Assembly: GCA_009772985.1 (NCBI GenBank) | Contig: WOUS01000014.1 | Location: 1 to 51,214, forward strand | Reading direction: 5' to 3' | From: Anaerolineaceae bacterium | GTDB taxonomy: Bacteria; Chloroflexota; Anaerolineae; Anaerolineales; Villigracilaceae | DNA: 51,214 nucleotides | Part shown: positions 1 through 6,402 of the stretch, in pieces | Layout: each line of letters opens with the position of its first letter | Position numbering within the stretch: the stretch's first letter is position 1 | The notes under the pieces: model-generated | What the model saw: only the letters and a program-made list of their open reading frames with translations | What the model was told of the DNA's origin: nothing | The model's database searches: none | Made by a program: the position numbers and the translations under genes

Positions 1-92
1 CGCACACTGGCAGGTCGGCCATTTCCCGAACTTGCCAAACTTTCGGGACGACTTCGAAAAAAGAACTCTGTCACTGCCCATTTACCCAAAGG

Positions 93-398
93 TTGCCTGG
101 CGCGAATGGCAAAAATCGTTCCGGCTACCCCTCTTACCGCTCTACATTAGCGGAAACTAAAGTTACAAGGAATCTTAAAAAGGCTGCGCGTCTCACCTTA
201 GCGGCTATGCCTGATCCGTGTACCATTGCGATTGGGGATTGCGCAAAAGATGGTGGAAAATTTCGTGAATCTTACGCGGTTGGAAAACGCCCCGCCGAAA
301 TTGAACAAGCCATTAAGGCATATGTGCCTGGGTGTCCGCCTACGCCAACTGATATTTTGATTGCTTTACTCAAAATCGCATCAGAACTAAAAGTGTGA
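93..398 (+). pseudogene. C-terminal remnant of a NuoB-like / NiFe-hydrogenase small subunit
   Basis: The frame from about codon 24 reads like the C-terminal half of the NuoB / group 4 hydrogenase small-subunit family, which carries an Fe-S cluster between a quinone or membrane module and a catalytic subunit. Visible are VTRNLKKA, MPDPCTIAIGDCAKDGG and VPGCPPTPTDIL, which contain the two C-terminal cluster cysteines (GDC and PGCPP). The N-terminal cysteine motif of the family is missing. The residues before VTRN do not resemble the family, although the frame stays open to the window edge. I read this as a truncated gene whose break lies near position 160. Another frame (about 2-160) is open and ends in TAA at the same place, so a foreign coding end may have been joined there. 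The region is AT-richer than the rest. A frameshift in the assembly is an alternative. Confidence 0.6.
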
Positions 399-603
399 GG
401 CTTTTCAATCGGAGTTCGCCCTCAGAATATCTTTGTTTGCTTTCGTAAAGTTGTACAAATTCTTCATTTGAGTGCGCTTCAAACAGGGTTGTTTTGTTTA
501 TAGTTTGCGCAAAAATGGAAGGCAGACTACGGAACAAGAGAAAAGCGTTTTTGATAGCATCTGGTCCAAAACACCTGCGTTGTTCCAGTTCGGAAGATTT
601 CGA
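399..603. other. AT-richer intergenic stretch
   Basis: This stretch lies between the NuoB-like remnant and the 3' end of comM. I see no convincing gene, terminator or RNA in it. Confidence 0.4.
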
Positions 604-2151
604 TTACATCGCCAAAAGCCTGGGCCTATACTGCAACGCTTCCGCCAAATGCGCCGGGATGATGCTCTCGCTCCCTGCCAGGTCGGCAATCGTGCGCGCC
701 AGTTTCAGCACCCGGTGATAAGCCCGCGCCGATAATTGCAACTGGTTCATGGCCGTCTGTATCAAGGCCTGACCGGTCTCGTCCAACTTACAGAACTGGC
801 GTACCTCGGCGATGCGCATGTCGGCGTTGCAGACGATGTCAGTCAACCCGGGCGGATGGCCTGCCTCCCCCACCCCAAAGCGCTTCCTCTGGATGGCACG
901 GGCGGCTTCCACTCGTTTGCGAATCTCAGCCGAGGTCTCGCCCAGCCGGTCACTGCTTAACTTCTCGTACTCGACGCGCGGCACCTCCACATGGATATCA
1001 ATCCGGTCCAGCAGCGGACCGGAAATCCGCTTCTGGTACTTGGTCACCAGCATGTTCGAGCAAGTGCAGGGTCTCACCGGGTCGCCGTAATAACCGCAAG
1101 GGCATGGATTCATCGCGCCGATCAGTTGAAAGTTGGCCGGGAAGGTCAGTGAGCCTTGCGCCCGGCTGATGGTCACAACTTTATCCTCCAACGGCTGGCG
1201 CAGCACTTCGAGCACGCGCATCCCAAATTCGGGCAGTTCGTCCAGAAAGAGCACGCCGTGATGGGCCAGCGAGATTTCGCCCGGATGCGGCCAGTTCCCG
1301 CCGCCCACCAGACCGGCGTGGCTGATGGTGTGGTGCGGGGCGCGGAACGGACGGTTGCGCAGCAGCGGTGTTTCGGGCGGGAGTTGGTCGGCAACCGAGT
1401 AGATGCGGGTCACGTCCAGCGCCTCATCAATGGACATTTTCGGCAGGATGCCTGGCAGGGCACGCGCCAGCAGGGTCTTGCCGGCGCCTGGCACACCGGT
1501 CATCAGCACGTTGTGACCGCCCGCGGCGGCCACCTCCAGCGCCCGCTTGACGTGCTCCTGCCCCTTGACCTCGCCGAAATCGGTGGGCGGGAAGAGCGGC
1601 GCAGACTCGACCTCGACGCGCTGGTAGGGCGCGATGGGCTTGCGTCCGTTCAGATGGTAGAAAAGTTGGGAGAGGGAGGTGACGGGCAGGATTTCGAGGC
1701 CGGGGATCAGGCTGGCTTCGGCGGCGTCTATCTCCGGCACGACCAGGCGTTTGAACCCGGCCTGGCGGGCGGTGGCGGCCATCGGCAGCACCCCGCGCGC
1801 GTGGCGGACGGTCCCGTCCAGCGACAGTTCGCCGATGAGCATCATCCCCTCGGCAATCTCCGGCGGCAGCATCCCGGTGTAGATCAGCACGCCCAGGGCG
1901 ATGGGCAGGTCGTAGGCCGGGCCTTCCTTGCGAACCGCGGCCGGGGCCAGGTTGACGACCAGCCGCTTGCGCGGGTACGGGACGCCGGCATTGCGCACCG
2001 CCGCCTGCACCCGTTCGCGGCTTTCCTGCACCGCCGCGTCCGGCAGGCCGACGATGGTCATGCCCGGCATTCCCTGGGTGTAGTCCACTTCCACTTCGAC
2101 CACCACCCCGTCGAGACCGATCACTGCACAGGTATAAACGCGCGCCAGCAT
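604..2151 (-). CDS. comM: ComM/YifB family Mg-chelatase-like AAA+ ATPase
   Basis: 515 residues, the normal length for the YifB/ComM family, whose Haemophilus and Vibrio members are hexameric helicases promoting branch migration during natural transformation. The N-terminal domain has the family signatures GMPGMTIVGLPDAAVQESRE and APAAVRKEGPAYDLP. A Walker A box GVPGAGKT (near residue 218) follows, then FRAPHHTISHAGLVGGG, Walker B VLFLDELPEF, and the CPCGYYGD...CTCS cysteine motif. The C-terminal Mg-chelatase lid ends in AEALQYRPRLL. No Shine-Dalgarno is visible, but a TACACT box sits 6 nt before the ATG, so it may be leaderless. A minus-strand hairpin separates it from the permease gene upstream. 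Identity is firm; the role in DNA uptake is inferred from the family. Confidence 0.93.
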   Translation of the reverse strand: MLARVYTCAVIGLDGVVVEVEVDYTQGMPGMTIVGLPDAAVQESRERVQAAVRNAGVPYPRKRLVVNLAPAAVRKEGPAYDLPIALGVLIYTGMLPPEIAEGMMLIGELSLDGTVRHARGVLPMAATARQAGFKRLVVPEIDAAEASLIPGLEILPVTSLSQLFYHLNGRKPIAPYQRVEVESAPLFPPTDFGEVKGQEHVKRALEVAAAGGHNVLMTGVPGAGKTLLARALPGILPKMSIDEALDVTRIYSVADQLPPETPLLRNRPFRAPHHTISHAGLVGGGNWPHPGEISLAHHGVLFLDELPEFGMRVLEVLRQPLEDKVVTISRAQGSLTFPANFQLIGAMNPCPCGYYGDPVRPCTCSNMLVTKYQKRISGPLLDRIDIHVEVPRVEYEKLSSDRLGETSAEIRKRVEAARAIQRKRFGVGEAGHPPGLTDIVCNADMRIAEVRQFCKLDETGQALIQTAMNQLQLSARAYHRVLKLARTIADLAGSESIIPAHLAEALQYRPRLLAM

Positions 2152-2195
2152 AAAGTAAGTGTAGATGGAGAACGTGGAAAAGTCAATGGCGGGTT

Positions 2196-2234
2196 GAAAA
2201 AAGCCTGTGGCGCTTCGGTTCTGCCGCAGGCTTT
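2196..2234 (-). terminator. Terminator after the DppBC-like permease
   Basis: Read on the minus strand, a GCCTGCGGC / GCCACAGGC stem-loop is followed by a run of six T. It lies between the permease stop and comM. Confidence 0.6.
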
Positions 2235-2298
2235 CCGGGATGATTAACTATGGTTCATTGGGAGTTGCCGTGACGCACCACTATATTTGGTGGTCTGC

Positions 2299-2326
2299 TG
2301 TGGGACAAATTGGCAATTTGTCCTAC
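2299..2326. repeat. GGACA...TGTCC palindrome, copy 1
   Basis: GGGACAAATTG and CAATTTGTCC face each other around one base. This is the first of three similar small palindromes in the window (others near 6151 and 40985) that share the GGACA/TGTCC shoulders but differ in the inner paired bases. Confidence 0.7.
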
Positions 2327-2361
2327 ATGTGCCGGTCTATCACGGCGATTCCCAGAGACCC

Positions 2362-4083
2362 TTAACTATTCAGCCAGTGCATGGCGTCCTTGCCGAGCCA
2401 GTCGTCCAGCAGGGCGTCGGCGGCCAGATAGAAGATCCAGAGGGGTATCCCCAGGGCCAGGATTGCTGCCAGCGCTTCGCTGCTGCTCGTCACGAGGTAA
2501 CGCAGCGTTTCCATAAGTATGCCTCCCAACGAAGGGGCCGGCGGCTGGATGCCAAATCCCAGGAAACTCAAAGCGGTGACCACCGCGAAAGCCGCAAACA
2601 AACTGCCCAGGAACAGGACAAGCGCCGATAAACCTGCCCGTTTGAGCACCTTTCCATCGGGAGCATCGGCCCATAACTGCGCCATGAGCCGCGTCATGCG
2701 CGGCAGGATCAGGACGGCGGTCAGCACGGCGGGCATGATTAGGGGCGCGTCCCGGTCATACGTGAGCAGAAACAAAATGATCCCGGCAACGACAACCGGC
2801 AGGAAGAGGGCGATGTCAGCGGGCAGGAGCGTCAGGTCGGCCAGCAGGTCGGCCCACCACTTGCGGCGGCGCGAGAGCCAGCCCGCCAGCAATCCACCCG
2901 GGAAGGCCAGGAAAATGGCGATCCCTGATGCGATGACGGCCGCGCCGAAAGTGATCGCCGCGCCGCGCGCCACGCGCGCCCATGTGTCACGACCGACCGG
3001 ATCCGTGCCCAGCCAATGTTCCGCCGAAGGAGGAGCAAGTCTCTCTGCGGGGGAGGCTTCGTAAGCCGCATCCCGGCTCACGGTCGCGCCGTACACCGTC
3101 CAGGCCAGCACGATGACCAGAAGGACCGCAGCAAAAATGAGCCAGGCCTTGCGTGCTTTCTTCAGGCGGGCATCCGGCTCGGGAGGCGCGGCAGGCTCAG
3201 GGTCCGCGAAGCAAGCCAGCCAGCCGAACAGTTCGGACAGGAGGCGTCCCGCCAGCACCAGCGCGGCGAAGGCGGCGGCGCAGCCCATGAGGAGGGGAAC
3301 ATCTCCCCGCGCTGCGGCATCATAAATCATCCGCCCGATGCCCGGTAAGGAGAACACGATTTCGGTCAGGATGGCTGCGCCCAGCACGCCGCCCGTTTGG
3401 CGAAAAAGCCCGGCCAGGAGATTGAGGATCCCGGCCAGCCAGGCGCGGAATCCTTTTTGCCCGGCGCGCCGCATCCGGCGCGCCGCGGCCTGCGCCGCCA
3501 GACCAGCAGGTACAAAAACCAGCGCACAGACCGGCAGGATGAGATGCTGCATGCGGTCGGCAGGGTCGCCTATGCTCTCCGGCGAATACAATCCGAAGGC
3601 AGGCAGAAGGTCGAGGCGGATTGCAAACACCCAGATCAGGAGCAATCCCAGCGCGAAAGATGGCAGGGCGATGTCGCCGAAAATCCAGAGCCGCCCCAGC
3701 CGGTTGAGGAGGAAACCCCAGCCTGCCGATCTGGCTTCCAGCCGATGGACGAAGAACGCGATCACCATGGTTATCAAAGAGATGAGCAGCGCGCAGCCAA
3801 ACGCAATGCCCAGCAGCAGCAAAGTGTTCGGCAGGCGTTCCGCGACCATTTCGCTCACCGGCTGGTTGAAGGCAAGCGAACGTCCCCAATCAAACAGCGC
3901 GCCGGGCCGTGCGAGTTCTGCTCCCAGCAGGCCGCGCAAAAGCAGGAACAGGAGCGCACCCAGCCCATAGGCGATCAGCAAAAACAACACCCGCCGCGGG
4001 AATTGCAGCCAGAGAGCCAGACGGCGCTGTTTCTGCTCGCTTGCAGATTGCAGGCCGGGACCGGATAATGTTGTGTGTTCCAT
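2362..4083 (-). CDS. Fused DppB-DppC type ABC transporter permease
   Basis: 573 residues that join, in one chain, what are normally two proteins of the peptide/nickel ABC importer family. Residues 1-300 look like DppB: an N-terminal membrane helix, a QPVSEMVAERLPNTLLL region, and TEIVFSLPGIGRMIYDAA near residue 240. Residues 300-573 look like DppC: a helix LIFAAVLLVIVLAWTVYG, then HWLGTDPVGRDTWARVARGA, and SFLGFGIQPPAPSLGGIL near the C-terminus. The start is the ATG at 4083, 5 nt after AGGAGG; a GTG codon lies directly in front of it. No ATP-binding subunit or solute-binding protein is nearby, so the substrate cannot be told. The gene is monocistronic with its own terminator. The fusion is seen directly; import function is inferred from the family. 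Confidence 0.85.
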   Translation of the reverse strand: MEHTTLSGPGLQSASEQKQRRLALWLQFPRRVLFLLIAYGLGALLFLLLRGLLGAELARPGALFDWGRSLAFNQPVSEMVAERLPNTLLLLGIAFGCALLISLITMVIAFFVHRLEARSAGWGFLLNRLGRLWIFGDIALPSFALGLLLIWVFAIRLDLLPAFGLYSPESIGDPADRMQHLILPVCALVFVPAGLAAQAAARRMRRAGQKGFRAWLAGILNLLAGLFRQTGGVLGAAILTEIVFSLPGIGRMIYDAAARGDVPLLMGCAAAFAALVLAGRLLSELFGWLACFADPEPAAPPEPDARLKKARKAWLIFAAVLLVIVLAWTVYGATVSRDAAYEASPAERLAPPSAEHWLGTDPVGRDTWARVARGAAITFGAAVIASGIAIFLAFPGGLLAGWLSRRRKWWADLLADLTLLPADIALFLPVVVAGIILFLLTYDRDAPLIMPAVLTAVLILPRMTRLMAQLWADAPDGKVLKRAGLSALVLFLGSLFAAFAVVTALSFLGFGIQPPAPSLGGILMETLRYLVTSSSEALAAILALGIPLWIFYLAADALLDDWLGKDAMHWLNS

Positions 4084-4176
4084 CACAGCCTCCTCTTGAA
4101 AAGATTAACCATCGCTGGAAATAGGAGCGCAGGCTATGGCCTGCTCGATTTCGGCGGACTGGAAATCCGCACTTTG

Positions 4177-4309
4177 CTACCGGACAAAAGAGAAATGGGA
4201 CGCGGATTGACGCGGAAAACGCGGATAAAACCGAGACAAAACTCCAAAAAAGCCTTTTTCCGCGTACATCCGCGCTCGTCCGCGTCCAGCCAGAAGATTT
4301 GTCCGGTAG
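4177..4309. repeat. ACGCGG-type inverted repeat element, copy 1
   Basis: The outer arms CTACCGGACAAA (4177-4188) and TTTGTCCGGTAG (4298-4309) are perfect inverted copies. Inside them GGACGCGG (4198) pairs with CCGCGTCC (4280), and several ACGCGGA / TCCGCGT tandem units fill both arms. Similar elements lie at 5262, 10442, 36456 and 50727. Confidence 0.75.
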
Positions 4310-4395
4310 AGAAATCCGCACTCCGGATTTTTACCGGAGAGGTGATTGCCGCTATAAGTAGTGTAGGATAAATCCGGCGAAAAGTCAACGCCAAG

Positions 4396-4401
4396 TATAA
4401 T
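4396..4401 (+). promoter_or_regulatory. TATAAT box 7 nt before ATG (leaderless promoter)
   Basis: TATAAT ends 7 nt before the ATG at 4409, so transcription should start at or next to the start codon. No Shine-Dalgarno is present. No clear -35 element is seen. Confidence 0.55.
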
Positions 4402-4408
4402 CAGCCGC

Positions 4409-5275
4409 ATGTGCGTTTCGTCATCCTCTCCCAATCCCTTCCGCCGCCTGCTGGACCTGTTCGGCTGGACGCGGCACAGTTCCGTCCTGCTGGGCGGATT
4501 CTTCCTCGTCTGCGGACTCATCGTCTACGTCTGGTGGCCGCTGGCGCAGGAAGCGATGGCGTCCATGGACTGGGGCGGAGCGTGGTGGCGCTATTTCGAC
4601 TGGCTGCTGGTGGGCATCTTCGCCTTTATGACGCTCACCATCATTTCCCGCGCCGACCTGAAAACGGACGCGCTGATCGTCTTCGTCGGCATGTTCGGCG
4701 GGCTGGTGATCGAGTCGTGGGGCACGCAGACCAACCTGTGGCATTACTACACCGCCGAACGTCCGCCCATCTGGATCATCCCGGCCTGGCCGATTGCATC
4801 GCTCTCGATTGACCGGATTACGCGGCTGTTAAACCATTTCACCACGAAGGTCACAAAGAGACACGAAGGAAAAACCATTGTGCCCTTTGTGTTTAAAGTT
4901 CTTTACTGGCTCATCTTCCCCGCCTTCTACGCGTACATGCTCTACTTCGCCGCCCCGACCTTCGACAAAACTTTCACCCTGATTGCCCTGCTCCTGTGCG
5001 CGGTCTTCATCCTGACGCCCACCGACCACCGCTGGGCCGTGCTGACGTTCCTCGCCGGCGCCGCGCTCGGCTATTTCCTCGAACGATGGGGCACCACGCG
5101 CCAGTGCTGGACCTACTACACGTTCCAGACCCCGCCGTTCTTTGCCGTCCTGGCGCACGGCATGGCGGCGGTGGCGTTCTGGCGCGCCGGGCTGCTGGTG
5201 AGACTGGCGCTCGCCACGCTCAAGGCAGGCTTCCGGTCCGGCAAGAGGCGGGTTCAAGGAATTGGACGCGGATAA
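4409..5275 (+). CDS. Hypothetical multi-pass membrane protein with internal duplication
   Basis: 288 residues with about eight hydrophobic segments. I do not recognise the family. The two halves resemble each other: WGTQTNLWHYYTAERPPIW near residue 110 and WGTTRQCWTYYTFQTPPFF near residue 230, each followed by a hydrophobic segment. This suggests an ancient gene duplication with aromatic pairs facing a pocket. Residues about 148-158 (TTKVTKRHEGK) are encoded by a CACGAAGG-type short tandem repeat typical of intergenic DNA, so an insert appears to have been tolerated in a loop. The last residues and stop codon lie in a copy of the ACGCGG repeat, and another copy lies just upstream, so the gene is bracketed by two copies. 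It appears leaderless, with TATAAT 7 nt before the ATG. Confidence 0.7.
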   Translation: MCVSSSSPNPFRRLLDLFGWTRHSSVLLGGFFLVCGLIVYVWWPLAQEAMASMDWGGAWWRYFDWLLVGIFAFMTLTIISRADLKTDALIVFVGMFGGLVIESWGTQTNLWHYYTAERPPIWIIPAWPIASLSIDRITRLLNHFTTKVTKRHEGKTIVPFVFKVLYWLIFPAFYAYMLYFAAPTFDKTFTLIALLLCAVFILTPTDHRWAVLTFLAGAALGYFLERWGTTRQCWTYYTFQTPPFFAVLAHGMAAVAFWRAGLLVRLALATLKAGFRSGKRRVQGIGRG

Positions 5276-5356
5276 ACGCGGAAAAACGCGGATTTTTTGT
5301 CAAGGAAAAGCGAAAAACAGGTTTTTCCGCGCTCGACAGCGCTCGTCCGCGTCCCA
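5262..5356. repeat. ACGCGG-type inverted repeat element, copy 2
   Basis: GGACGCGG (5265) with further ACGCGG units faces CGCTCGTCCGCGTCC (5341-5355). The central spacer holds TTTTTTGTCAAGG and AAACAGGTTTTT. The element overlaps the 3' end of the preceding gene and supplies its stop codon. Confidence 0.7.
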
Positions 5357-5386
5357 TGAAATTCATATATGGTGGAGAGTCCGGGG

Positions 5387-5392
5387 TATAAT
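5387..5392 (+). promoter_or_regulatory. -10 box of the 5425 lipoprotein gene
   Basis: TATAAT lies 32 nt before the ATG at 5425, leaving a short leader that contains the AGGAGA ribosome-binding site. No convincing -35 is seen. Confidence 0.45.
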
Positions 5393-5424
5393 GCCCGTCG
5401 CCATTGACCCCATCAGGAGAAACG

Positions 5425-6072
5425 ATGAAACGATTGATCCTTGCCGCCCTCGCCATCACCTTTCTGCTGGCCGCCTGCGGACCGTCCGCCGCCTCCCCGA
5501 CCCCGCTGGACGTGCCCGCCATGCAGACGCAGGCCGTGCAGACCGCCTACGCCATGCTGACCCTCACGGCTCCGGCGGCCACCCCCACCCCGCTCCCGAC
5601 CGCGACCGGGACGCCGGTCCCGCCCGCCACGAGCACGCCCACGCCCGATTTTTCGGTCATCAAGCATGAGAGCCTTTATTTCAACGGGACGGCTGAAATG
5701 GTGCTCGTTTTCGCCCTGAACGGGGCGCGCGGCGAATTCCGCCTCACCGGCAACGAGTATGCCTACGAATGCCAGCCTGCCGCCGATGACCCGGACCAAC
5801 TCCTGTGCCGCGGCGCATTCCAGGCCCCGGGACGGGAGGTCATCTTCAACCTGTACGAATCCAGCCGGAGCGAGGCCCTGCTGACGCTCGACATCCTCAT
5901 CCCCAGCCTTTACCCGCCCACGCCGGAGGGAATGTGGTGCGAGATCGAGCCGCTCTGGATGGGGCTGGGCGGCGGCTACGGGTGCTACGCCGTCACCTGC
6001 ACCATCAACGGCCAGTACTACGACGGCACGCCCGACACCTGCGTCCAGCCCTGGCGCTGGCCAGTGCCGTAA
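5425..6072 (+). CDS. Lipoprotein of unknown function with Thr/Pro linker
   Basis: 215 residues. The N-terminus is a lipoprotein signal peptide with the lipobox LLAAC, so the mature protein should be anchored by Cys19 on the outer face of the membrane. A Thr/Pro-rich linker follows (TPTPLPTATGTPVPPATST). The C-terminal domain of about 140 residues begins at FSVIKHESLYFNGTAEMVLV, has several cysteines (YECQ, LLCRG, WCEIE, GCYAVTC, DTCVQ), and may be disulfide-bonded; I do not recognise it. The ATG at 5425 is chosen over an in-frame TTG at 5404 because AGGAGA lies 4 nt upstream and the signal peptide starts there. A strong terminator follows. Confidence 0.75.
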   Translation: MKRLILAALAITFLLAACGPSAASPTPLDVPAMQTQAVQTAYAMLTLTAPAATPTPLPTATGTPVPPATSTPTPDFSVIKHESLYFNGTAEMVLVFALNGARGEFRLTGNEYAYECQPAADDPDQLLCRGAFQAPGREVIFNLYESSRSEALLTLDILIPSLYPPTPEGMWCEIEPLWMGLGGGYGCYAVTCTINGQYYDGTPDTCVQPWRWPVP

Positions 6073-6094
6073 GAACCAGATCCATGGAAAAATT

Positions 6095-6134
6095 GACCCG
6101 GCCCGGAGGTCTTGCCTCGGGGGCCGGGTCTTTT
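6095..6134 (+). terminator. Terminator of the 5425 lipoprotein gene
   Basis: GACCCGGCCC (6095-6104) pairs perfectly with GGGCCGGGTC (6121-6130) and is followed by TTTTG. The loop itself can form a short GAGG/CCTC stem. Confidence 0.85.
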
Positions 6135-6150
6135 GTGTATTCGCCCGGCT

Positions 6151-6177
6151 GTAGGACAAAATGCCATTTTGTCCTAC
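6151..6177. repeat. GGACA...TGTCC palindrome, copy 2
   Basis: GTAGGACAAAATG and CATTTTGTCCTAC form a perfect 13-bp inverted repeat around a single C. Same family as 2299 and 40985. Confidence 0.75.
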
Positions 6178-6325
6178 CTTTGCCGCGCTTGCCCTTGCGG
6201 GCTTTGTGGTAGGCTAAGAAAAGATTCTCGAAAGAACAAATCCGGGGATAAAGGTCGGTGAAAGACATCAGGCGGTATAACACGGCTCAAGGGAACGAGT
6301 TGCTCTACCTTTGGTTTTTAACGCG

Positions 6326-6354
6326 CTGGGGAAGGGGCTTTGCCCCTTCCCCAG
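6326..6354 (-). other. GC-rich hairpin downstream of the NACHT-FGE gene
   Basis: CTGGGGAAGGGGC and GCCCCTTCCCCAG form a perfect 13-bp stem with a 3-nt loop, about 50 nt past the stop codon of the gene at 6403. A similar stretch (GGGGTCTGGGG, GGGCAAA, CCCCAGCG, TTAAAA) follows the second FGE gene at 38808-38865. No T-run follows, so it is a poor terminator. Confidence 0.7.
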
Positions 6355-6402
6355 ACCCCATCCCCGCAGAAACCAGCATCCAGAAATCCAGAAATCAAAA
6401 GA

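Larger units (their letters stand above)
6073..6402. other. Intergenic region with terminator and palindromes, no gene seen
   Basis: This 330-base stretch lies between two converging genes. It holds the terminator at 6095, the GGACA/TGTCC palindrome at 6151 and the GC-rich hairpin at 6326. I see no gene in the rest (about 6180-6320). Confidence 0.5.

Noticed and set aside
1156..2247. A 363-codon plus-strand frame opposite comM
   Set aside because: It mirrors the comM coding sequence. The product is His/Gln/Gly-rich without domains, and there is no ribosome site.
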